A DNA stretch of 10,222 nt, from positions 1 to 10,222 of the forward strand of contig JANNBZ010000222.1 in the NCBI GenBank assembly GCA_031386065.1. Direction: 5' to 3'. The notes under the pieces were generated by a model. That model had not been told where the DNA came from and searched no databases. It saw nothing but the letters and a program-made list of their open reading frames with translations. The position numbers and the translations under genes were made by a program. Below, one piece after another: positions 1-7,599 of this stretch (positions are counted from its first letter, which is position 1; each line of letters starts with the position of its first letter). The DNA is from JANYJJ01 sp031386065 (lineage in GTDB: Bacteria; Pseudomonadota; Gammaproteobacteria; Burkholderiales; Burkholderiaceae_C).

Positions 1-1481
1 AGCCGCGCGCGAAGCACGTGGCGCGCGGCAAGCTGCTGCCGCGCGACCGCGTCGAGATGCTGCTCGACCCGGACACGCCCTTCTTGGAGGTGGCACCGCT
101 GGCCGCGCTGGACATGAACAACAACGACGCGCCGGGTGCCGGGCTGATTGCCGGCATCGGCCGCATCAGTGGCGTCGACTGCATGGTGGTCTGCAACGAC
201 GCCACGGTGAAGGGCGGCACCTACTTCCCGATGACGGTGAAGAAGCATTTGCGGGCACAAGAGATCGCGCAGCAGAACCGCCTGCCGTGCATCTACCTGG
301 TCGACAGCGGCGGCGCGAACCTGCCGAACCAGGACGAGGTATTTCCCGACCGCGATCACTTCGGCCGCATCTTTTTCAACCAGGCCAACATGAGCGCGCT
401 GGGCATTCCGCAGATTGCGGTGGTGATGGGCTCGTGCACCGCAGGCGGCGCCTACATGCCGGCGATGAGCGACGAATCCATCATCGTGAAGAACCAGGGC
501 ACCATCTTCCTGGCCGGCCCGCCGCTGGTGAAGGCCGCCATCGGCGAGGTGGTCAGCGCCGAAGACCTGGGCGGCGGTGACGTGCACACGCGGCTGTCCG
601 GCGTGGCCGACCACCTGGCGCAGAACGACACCCATGCGTTGGCGATTGCACGTGCCAGCGTGGCCAACCTGAATTGGCGCAAGGACGTTGCCACGCACTG
701 CGTGCCGCCGCGCGCGCCGCTGTTCGACACCATCGAGCTGCACGGCGTGATCCCCACCGACACCCGCAAACCGTACGACGTGCGCGAGATCATTGCGCGC
801 ATCGTCGACGCGTCGGAGTTCGACGAATTCAAGGCCCGTTACGGCGCCACGCTGGTGACTGGCTTCGCCCACATCGAAGGCATGCCGGTGGGCATCATCG
901 CCAACAACGGCGTGCTGTTTTCAGAGTCGGCGATGAAGGGCGCGCACTTCATCGAGCTGTGCTGCCAGCGCAAGATTCCGCTGGTGTTCTTGCAGAACAT
1001 CACCGGCTTCATGGTGGGCCGCAAGTACGAAGCCGAAGGCATTGCCAAGCACGGCGCCAAGATGGTCACGGCGGTGTCGACCGCGCAGGTGCCGAAGTTC
1101 ACCGTGATCATCGGCGGCAGCTACGGCGCCGGCAACTACGGCATGTGCGGCCGCGCCTACAGCCCGCGCTTCCTGTGGATGTGGCCGAACGCGCGCATCA
1201 GCGTGATGGGCGGCGAGCAGGCCGCCAGCGTGCTGGCCAGCGTGCGGCGCGTCGGCATCGAAGCGCGCGGCGGCGCCTGGAGCGCAGATGAAGAACAGGC
1301 CTTCAAGCAACCCATCCTCGACCAGTTCGCGCACCAGGCACACCCGTATTTTTCGAGCGCGCGGCTCTGGGACGACGGCGTCATCGACCCCGCCGACACG
1401 CGCCGCGTGCTGGCGCTGGCGATGTCGGCCAGCCTGAATGCGGCTATCCCGGAAGCGAAGTTCGGGATTTTTCGGATGTGA
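1..1481 (+). CDS. liuB: 3-methylcrotonyl-CoA carboxylase beta subunit (carboxyltransferase), 5'-truncated
   Basis: This subunit transfers CO2 from carboxybiotin on LiuD to 3-methylcrotonyl-CoA, giving 3-methylglutaconyl-CoA in cytosolic leucine/isovalerate breakdown. The frame is open from base 3 to the TGA at 1479-1481 (493 visible codons, C-terminus complete). A GTG at 18-20 lies in frame, but family-like residues (PRAKH) precede it, so the true start is off the left edge. LiuB proteins are about 535 residues, so roughly 40 residues are missing. Visible family signatures are the oxyanion-type loop GSCTAGGAY (429-455) followed by MPAMSDE, the second carboxyltransferase half with GGSYGAGNYGMCGRAY, and MGGEQAASVL (1206-1235). 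These favour methylcrotonyl-CoA carboxylase over propionyl- or acetyl-CoA carboxylase. The presence of liuC, liuD and liuE downstream makes the call firm. liuA is expected to the left. Confidence 0.95.
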   Translation, partial: PRAKHVARGKLLPRDRVEMLLDPDTPFLEVAPLAALDMNNNDAPGAGLIAGIGRISGVDCMVVCNDATVKGGTYFPMTVKKHLRAQEIAQQNRLPCIYLVDSGGANLPNQDEVFPDRDHFGRIFFNQANMSALGIPQIAVVMGSCTAGGAYMPAMSDESIIVKNQGTIFLAGPPLVKAAIGEVVSAEDLGGGDVHTRLSGVADHLAQNDTHALAIARASVANLNWRKDVATHCVPPRAPLFDTIELHGVIPTDTRKPYDVREIIARIVDASEFDEFKARYGATLVTGFAHIEGMPVGIIANNGVLFSESAMKGAHFIELCCQRKIPLVFLQNITGFMVGRKYEAEGIAKHGAKMVTAVSTAQVPKFTVIIGGSYGAGNYGMCGRAYSPRFLWMWPNARISVMGGEQAASVLASVRRVGIEARGGAWSADEEQAFKQPILDQFAHQAHPYFSSARLWDDGVIDPADTRRVLALAMSASLNAAIPEAKFGIFRM

Positions 1482-1518
1482 TGTACGATGTGCATATTTT
1501 GCTAACTTTCTACACATC
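1471..1518 (+). promoter_or_regulatory. Candidate vapBC promoter/operator with GATGTG boxes
   Basis: The 37 bases between the liuB stop and the vapB ATG are about 35% GC (13 of 37), a sharp dip in a GC-rich region. The hexamer GATGTG occurs at 1475-1480 and 1487-1492, and its complement CACATC at 1513-1518 directly against the vapB start. This gives a direct repeat of 12-base period plus an inverted repeat with a 20-base spacer. A -10-like TATTTT sits at 1495-1500 (with TG four bases upstream), and TACGAT at 1484-1489 is an alternative. The -35 is poor (TTCGGA at 1471-1476). Ribbon-helix-helix antitoxins normally repress their own operon through such repeats, so an autoregulatory operator is inferred. 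There is no Shine-Dalgarno before vapB, so its leader may be very short. Confidence 0.4.
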
Positions 1519-1764
1519 ATGCGCACCAATATTGTCATCGACGAAAAGCTGATGGCCGATGCCATGAAGGCGGGCCCCTACAAGACCAAGAAAGACGCTG
1601 TCGAGGCCGGCTTGAAACTCCTGGCCCGCCAGGCGGCTTACCGCGAGATCCTCAAATGGCGCGGCAAGCTCAAGTGGGAGGGTGACGAAAGCATCGACTG
1701 GACGGCGCCCGCCGAGCTGGCGGTTCATGAGCCTGCGCCAAGGAAGTACCGTGCTCGTCGTTGA
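1519..1764 (+). CDS. vapB: Type II antitoxin, VapB family (ribbon-helix-helix, DUF2191-like)
   Basis: This 81-residue protein is expected to bind and neutralise the VapC ribonuclease encoded next to it and to bind the operon's operator. The N-terminus, MRTNIVIDEKLMADAMK then TKKDAVEAGLKLLAR, fits a ribbon-helix-helix DNA-binding fold: a beta strand at about residues 2-8 and two helices to about residue 35. The stretch around WRGKLKWEGD (about 50-59) is typical of DUF2191/VapB antitoxins. A basic tail ending in RKYRARR follows. I chose the ATG at 1519 because the sequence before it in frame belongs to the end of liuB and to AT-rich DNA, and because the family motif begins there. The last 14 bases overlap vapC, so translation is probably coupled. 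The family call is strong; the specific number or subfamily is not known. Confidence 0.88.
   Translation: MRTNIVIDEKLMADAMKAGPYKTKKDAVEAGLKLLARQAAYREILKWRGKLKWEGDESIDWTAPAELAVHEPAPRKYRARR
1741..1753 (+). promoter_or_regulatory. Ribosome binding site deciding the GTG start of vapC
   Basis: AGGA at 1741-1744 lies six bases before the GTG at 1751-1753, inside the end of vapB. An in-frame ATG at 1727 has no comparable site and would add eight residues before the PIN-domain first strand. The GTG is therefore preferred. Confidence 0.7.
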
Positions 1765-2152
1765 CTCCAGCGTCTGGGTCGACTTCTTCAACGACGCCGA
1801 CAACCCTGCCGCAGACCTGCTCGAACAGCTGCTCGATCACGGCGAAGTGCGGCTGGTGGTGCCCGACCTGGTGTTGTTCGAAGTGCTGCGCGGATTTCGC
1901 CTCGAGCGCGAGTACCGGCAAGCCCGGCTGTTGATGGAGACGCTGAGCATCGAGGCCGCAGGCGGCACTGAAGTGGCGCTGGCTGCCGCGCAGCACTACC
2001 GCAGCCTGCGCGCCCAGGGCGTCACGATGCGCAGCCCCATCGACGTTCTGCTGGCAGCCTTCTGCATCGAGAACGACTACGCGCTGCTGCACAGCGACCG
2101 CGACTTCCACGCCTTCGAAGAGCTGCGCGGCCTGCGCAGTTGGAAGCATTGA
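1751..2152 (+). CDS. vapC: Type II toxin VapC, PIN-domain ribonuclease
   Basis: This is a 133-residue PIN-domain endoribonuclease, the usual length for VapC toxins, which cleave tRNA or rRNA when the antitoxin is lost. The acidic active-site set is complete. D5 is in the first strand (LVVDSSVWVDFF), E44 in DLVLFEVLRGF, D98 in SPIDVLLAAFC, and D116 in LLHSDRDF, with D118 nearby. These residues coordinate the catalytic Mg/Mn ion in the family, so the toxin looks intact. The start is the GTG at 1751, with AGGA six bases upstream. It overlaps vapB by 14 bases, as expected for a coupled toxin-antitoxin pair. The next gene starts 10 bases after the stop, so a vapBC transcript probably continues into the fusion gene and liuC. 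The RNA target cannot be read from the sequence. Confidence 0.92.
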   Translation: MLVVDSSVWVDFFNDADNPAADLLEQLLDHGEVRLVVPDLVLFEVLRGFRLEREYRQARLLMETLSIEAAGGTEVALAAAQHYRSLRAQGVTMRSPIDVLLAAFCIENDYALLHSDRDFHAFEELRGLRSWKH

Positions 2153-2161
2153 TCGCAGCCC

Positions 2162-3619
2162 ATGCAGCAACGCCTCGCCGCCGTTCAATCGCTGTGGTCC
2201 TCGTTCGAGGCCCGCGACTGGGCGACCGCACGACGTTTGTTCGCCGGCAACGCGACGATGACCTGGCACACCTCGGGCGAACGCATGCTCGATGCCGACG
2301 CGATCATCCGCGTCAACGCCGTCTACCCTGAAGGCTGGAACATTCGGGTGATCGAGGTGAACGCCTTGCAAGACGGTCGCGTCCACTCCGTGGTCGAAGT
2401 GAGCCACCCGCCGGCGAAATTCATCGCCAACTCGGTGTTCTGTTTTGAGCAGGAGCACATCGCGAACGTGGACGAATACTGGTCTACCGTCGAGCCGCCG
2501 CCTGCGTGGCGAGTCGCGGCGGTCATCGGTGCCTACGAGAGGTTTGATGTGGACGCCCAGCCCGGCTCCTCGCTGGTCACCATCCGGCCGCTGAATGCAG
2601 GCGATTCACTGGAGGCGTTGACGCAGCTACTGCACCGCGCTTATGCGCCTCTTGCACAGGCGGGAATGAATTTCACGGCCTGCGACCAAGCGATCGAGGT
2701 GACGGCACAGCGCGTGGCCTCGGGGCACTGTTTTGTTGCGACTGCGGCTGGCGTTGTGATCGGCACGGTCACCGTGAGCGGGGCTTACGACCCGGTGCGC
2801 TCGCCCTGGGCTTTGCAGACTGAGTGGTTCTACCGCCCCGACACGGCGCACCTGCATCAGCTCGCGGTCGACCCGCAGCGGCAGGGCCAGCACATCGGGC
2901 AGAGGCTGGTCGCCCGCTGCGAGCAATGGGCCCGCGAGCGTGGCTTTCAACACATGGCGCTGGACACTGCCGCGCCAGCGCAGCAGCTTCGCGAGCGCTA
3001 TCGGCGGCTGGGCTATCGTGAGGTGGGCGAGGTGCAGTGGGAAGGCAAAACCTACCGCAGCGTCATCATGGTGAAGGATCTGCCGTGCTCGGCCATCCGG
3101 TCGCACTGCCTCACGCTGGCGCGCTACAACCTCTGGGCCACGCGCAAGCTGTTCGAGCATGTCGACGCGCTGCCCGAAGACGATTACCGGCGCGACGCGG
3201 GCCTGTTCTTCAAAAGCGTTCACCGCACCTTGAACCACCTGCTGATCGCGGAACACCTGGTCTGGTTTCCGCGTTTCGCCGATGGCGTGTCGAACCGCAT
3301 CGCGCTCGATGCCGAGGTCGAGCCCGACCGCGTTCGCCTGCGCCATCGCCTGCTGGAAGGCGCGCAACGCTGGCAGCCGCTGATCGCCGCGTGCGATGAA
3401 GCGCGCTTCGATTCGACCCTGAGCTACACCACCACCCTGGGCGTGGCGCAGTCGATGCCGTTCGCCGCCACGCTGGCGCATGTGTTCAACCACGGCACCC
3501 ACCACCGCGGCCAGATCACGGCGGCCGTCACCGCGATGGGCCACGCCTGCCCCGAGCTCGACCTGCTGTGGATGCTGCGGGCCGACAACCCCGCCCCCAC
3601 GCAGGAGACCCCCCGATGA
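2162..3619 (+). CDS. Three-domain fusion: NTF2/SnoaL-like, GNAT acetyltransferase, DinB-like
   Basis: One uninterrupted 485-residue frame contains three domains usually found as separate proteins. Residues 1 to about 120 resemble NTF2/SnoaL-like proteins (TMTWHTSGERM, YPEGWNIRVIEV, DEYWSTVEPPPAW). Residues 139 to about 306 form a GNAT N-acetyltransferase: TIRPLNAGD start, acetyl-CoA motif A VDPQRQGQHIGQRL with the pyrophosphate loop at 241-246, where H244 replaces the more usual Gly, and C-terminal RYRRLGYREVG. Residues about 315-475 match the DinB/DUF664 four-helix fold (RYNLWATRKL, TLNHLLIAEH, FNHGTHHRGQ), with a likely metal site of H359, H444 and H448. Substrates are unknown. DinB-fold relatives include thiol transferases and the maleylpyruvate isomerase superfamily, but none is implied here. 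The ATG at 2162 is the first usable start and has no close Shine-Dalgarno. The stop overlaps the liuC start. A lost stop codon joining two genes is the alternative explanation. Confidence 0.82.
   Translation: MQQRLAAVQSLWSSFEARDWATARRLFAGNATMTWHTSGERMLDADAIIRVNAVYPEGWNIRVIEVNALQDGRVHSVVEVSHPPAKFIANSVFCFEQEHIANVDEYWSTVEPPPAWRVAAVIGAYERFDVDAQPGSSLVTIRPLNAGDSLEALTQLLHRAYAPLAQAGMNFTACDQAIEVTAQRVASGHCFVATAAGVVIGTVTVSGAYDPVRSPWALQTEWFYRPDTAHLHQLAVDPQRQGQHIGQRLVARCEQWARERGFQHMALDTAAPAQQLRERYRRLGYREVGEVQWEGKTYRSVIMVKDLPCSAIRSHCLTLARYNLWATRKLFEHVDALPEDDYRRDAGLFFKSVHRTLNHLLIAEHLVWFPRFADGVSNRIALDAEVEPDRVRLRHRLLEGAQRWQPLIAACDEARFDSTLSYTTTLGVAQSMPFAATLAHVFNHGTHHRGQITAAVTAMGHACPELDLLWMLRADNPAPTQETPR
2537..2551 (+). 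promoter_or_regulatory. Possible internal ribosome binding site and GTG start for GNAT-DinB
   Basis: GAGAGG at 2537-2542 is a good Shine-Dalgarno match. It lies six bases before an in-frame GTG at 2549-2551 (residue V130), exactly in the linker between the NTF2-like and GNAT domains. It could yield a separate 356-residue GNAT-DinB protein, or be a relic of a formerly independent gene. Confidence 0.35.
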
Positions 3620-4401
3620 CCGCCACGCTAGACATCCGACGCCCCTCGCCACACGTGGCCGAGGTGTGGCTGAACCGGCCGGAGGTTCGCAACGCTTTCA
3701 ACGCCGAGGTGATCGCCGAGCTGACGGCGGCCTTCACCACGCTGGGGGCCGAACCCGATCTGCGCGCCATCGTGCTCGGCGGCCACGGCAAGGCCTTCTG
3801 CGCCGGTGCCGACCTGGGCTGGATGCGCGAGATGGCCGGCTACGACTGGGAGCAGAACCGCGCCGACGCGCAGGCGCTGGCCGACATGCTGTGGGCCGTC
3901 TACCGTTGCCCGGTGCCGGTGGTCGGACGCATCCACGGCGACTGCTACGCCGGTGGCGTGGGCCTGGCGGCGGTGTGCGATGTGCTGGTGGCGGCAGAAG
4001 GCATCAACTTCTGTTTGAGCGAGGCCCGCCTCGGGTTGCTGCCCGGCACCATCGGCCCGTATGTGGTTCGCGCGATGGGCGAGCAAGCCGCGCGCCGCTA
4101 CTTCGTCACGGCCGAGCGCTTCAGTTCGCAGCAGGCGCACGGCATCGGCTTCGTGCACGAGCTGTGCGCGGCCGAGGCGCTGGACGCCAAGGTCGGCGAG
4201 ATCGTGGCCGCGCTGGTGGCCAACGGGCCGATGGCCGTGCGTGCCTGCAAGCTGCTGGTGCAGGACGTGGCCGGCGTGCCGCTGACACCCGCGCTGCGCG
4301 AGGAGAGCGCGCGCCGCATTGCCGACATCCGGGCCAGCGCCGAAGGCAAGGAAGGCGTTCAATCCTTCCTGCACAAGCGCCCGCCGTCCTGGCTGGCCTG
4401 A
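3616..4401 (+). CDS. liuC: Methylglutaconyl-CoA hydratase, enoyl-CoA hydratase/isomerase (crotonase) family
   Basis: This 261-residue crotonase-fold enzyme is expected to hydrate 3-methylglutaconyl-CoA to HMG-CoA, the step between LiuB/LiuD and LiuE. The oxyanion-hole segments are visible as GKAFCAGADLGWM (A65) and GDCYAGGVGL (G113). The catalytic Glu equivalent to rat hydratase E164 is E136 in LSEARLGLLPGTIGP. The other Glu of classical hydratases (rat E144) is replaced by G116, a pattern I recall from bacterial LiuC proteins. The ATG at 3616 overlaps the upstream TGA (ATGA). GCAGGAG at 3601-3607 lies eight bases before it, a strong coupled ribosome binding site. An upstream in-frame extension to 3568 lies inside the fusion gene and is unlikely. 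The specific substrate rests mainly on operon context. Confidence 0.9.
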   Translation: MTATLDIRRPSPHVAEVWLNRPEVRNAFNAEVIAELTAAFTTLGAEPDLRAIVLGGHGKAFCAGADLGWMREMAGYDWEQNRADAQALADMLWAVYRCPVPVVGRIHGDCYAGGVGLAAVCDVLVAAEGINFCLSEARLGLLPGTIGPYVVRAMGEQAARRYFVTAERFSSQQAHGIGFVHELCAAEALDAKVGEIVAALVANGPMAVRACKLLVQDVAGVPLTPALREESARRIADIRASAEGKEGVQSFLHKRPPSWLA

Positions 4402-4414
4402 AGCCAGCTCGCCG

Positions 4415-5032
4415 ATGAACCTCGACACCTCGCACCTGCTGGCAATTGCCGCCGCGCTCGGCTGGGCCAGCGGCCTGCGCCTGTACCTGGTGGTGTTTCT
4501 CACCGGCCTGGCCGGCACGCTGGGCTGGGTCGACCTGCCCACCGGGCTGAAGCTGTTGCAGCACCCGGCCATGCTCGGCGCCAGCGGCTTGATGCTGTTC
4601 ATCGAATTTTTCGCCGACAAGATTCCCGGCGTCGACAGCCTGTGGGACGTGATCCACACCGTGGTGCGCATCCCCGCCGGTGCCGCGCTGGCGGCCAGCG
4701 TGTTCGGTGCCGACCAGGCCACCTGGGCCCTGGTCGCGGCCCTGCTCGGCGGCACGTTGGCCGCCACCAGCCACGTGGCCAAGGCCACCACGCGGGCGGC
4801 GGTAAACACCTCGCCCGAACCGTTTTCGAACGTCGCGATGTCGCTGCTCGGCGACGCCGCCGTGCCCACCGCGCTGTGGCTGTCGTGGACGCACCCGGTG
4901 TTGTTCTTCGCCGCACTCGCGGTCGCCGTGGTGGTGATGGTCGGCTTGATCTGGGTGCTGGCGAAATTTCTGAAAGCACTGGTGCGGCGTGTGTCCGGAC
5001 GCGGCGCCGATGTGGCCGCCCCGGCCGCTTGA
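4415..5032 (+). CDS. DUF4126 family integral membrane protein
   Basis: This 205-residue membrane protein of unknown function matches DUF4126-type proteins. It has a glycine/alanine-rich first helix (about residues 8-34, with SGLRLYLVVFLTGLAG), the signature IEFFADKIPGVDSLWD (63-78), HTVVRIPAGA (81-90), and ATTRAAVNTSPEPFSN (124-139). Hydrophobic segments are seen near 8-34, 53-67, 86-98, 104-118, 140-156 and 161-183, followed by a basic C-terminal tail (about 184-198). It lies in the inner membrane by inference. The ATG at 4415 is 13 bases after the liuC stop with no clear Shine-Dalgarno, so it probably depends on coupling. liuD starts 19 bases after its stop, so it is co-transcribed with the carboxylase genes. 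No catalytic residues or transport motif can be named; a link to leucine catabolism is only positional. Confidence 0.85.
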   Translation: MNLDTSHLLAIAAALGWASGLRLYLVVFLTGLAGTLGWVDLPTGLKLLQHPAMLGASGLMLFIEFFADKIPGVDSLWDVIHTVVRIPAGAALAASVFGADQATWALVAALLGGTLAATSHVAKATTRAAVNTSPEPFSNVAMSLLGDAAVPTALWLSWTHPVLFFAALAVAVVVMVGLIWVLAKFLKALVRRVSGRGADVAAPAA

Positions 5033-5051
5033 TGCGAAGGATGGAGACCCC

Positions 5052-7091
<2,040 letters not shown>

Positions 7092-7099
7092 TGAAGGGC

Positions 7100-7510
7100 T
7101 CAGCCGCCGCTGCGCGGGCTGGCGTTGCGCAGCCAGCGGGCCGGCTTGAACCAGCCCGGCGCCGGCGCGGGCTCGGCCAGGTCGGCCGGCCTGGAGACGC
7201 CGAAGCCCGAGGTGTCTGCCGCCCAGCGGGTGTCTTGCGGCGCGTGGCCGGCAGCGGCCTGCATGCGCTGCACGGCGGGCGCGACGGGCGCGACGGGAAC
7301 GTGTGCGGCCTGTGCGAACTGGCGGCCCAGCGACTGCAGGTCGGCGTCGCCCAGCGCCTCGATCACCCACAGCACTTCGCGCGCTTCGCTTTCGTGGTTC
7401 AGCATCCGCGCCACGTCGATGCCCTCGCCCAAGTGGCGCATCAGGCCGAAGTGGATGCGGGTGGCCAGCAGCAAGCGGTCGTTGGTGTTCACGGGGCGGT
7501 CTCGGTTCAT
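7100..7510 (-). CDS. Hypothetical protein, unrecognised, antisense to the liu operon
   Basis: This is a 136-residue protein I do not recognise. Its minus-strand codons end overwhelmingly in G or C and avoid rare codons, as the neighbouring genes do. The overlapping plus-strand frames give Arg/Ala-rich nonsense, so this is the real gene. Residues 1 to about 69 look folded and helical (NDRLLLATRIHFGLMRHL, then DVARMLNHESEAREVLWVIEAL). Residues 70-136 are Pro/Ala-rich and probably disordered (VPVAPVAPAV at 71-80, PAPAPGW later), with a basic end. There is no signal peptide or membrane segment. It stands tail-to-tail with liuD, its stop eight bases from the liuD stop, and head-to-head with liuE across an 89-base gap. 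No clear Shine-Dalgarno precedes the ATG. It splits the liu genes into two transcription units unless liuD transcription reads through. Confidence 0.7.
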   Translation of the reverse strand: MNRDRPVNTNDRLLLATRIHFGLMRHLGEGIDVARMLNHESEAREVLWVIEALGDADLQSLGRQFAQAAHVPVAPVAPAVQRMQAAAGHAPQDTRWAADTSGFGVSRPADLAEPAPAPGWFKPARWLRNASPRSGG

Positions 7511-7546
7511 TTCGAGTATCTTGGACGGCGGCCGGCCCCATCGCCA

Positions 7547-7562
7547 CCCCTAGTCAAAGGGG
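7547..7562. repeat. Small palindrome in the divergent gap upstream of liuE
   Basis: CCCCT (7547-7551) and AGGGG (7558-7562) are complementary around a six-base loop AGTCAA. No run of T follows on either strand, so it is not a standard terminator. It may be an operator half-site, a dispersed palindromic repeat or chance. The rest of the 89-base gap (7511-7599) shows no convincing -35/-10 pair for either gene. Confidence 0.3.
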
Positions 7563-7599
7563 GGCGCCGCACGCAGACCGACAACCCGAGGCATTTGTC

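Noticed and set aside
1727..2152. Alternative vapC start at the ATG at 1727
   Set aside because: There is no Shine-Dalgarno before it and it adds eight residues ahead of the PIN first strand. The GTG at 1751 has AGGA six bases upstream.
2140..2165. A possible stop-codon or frameshift break between vapC and the fusion gene
   Set aside because: vapC ends at a family-typical length and the NTF2-like domain starts cleanly at its own ATG, so they are two genes.
2627..3652. A 341-codon minus-strand frame opposite the fusion gene
   Set aside because: No domain pattern, whereas the opposite strand carries recognisable GNAT and DinB motifs.
7101..7121. Hairpin CAGCC/GGCTG with a bulge near the liuD stop as a bidirectional terminator
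   Set aside because: No run of T on either strand, and the bases code for the end of the minus-strand gene.
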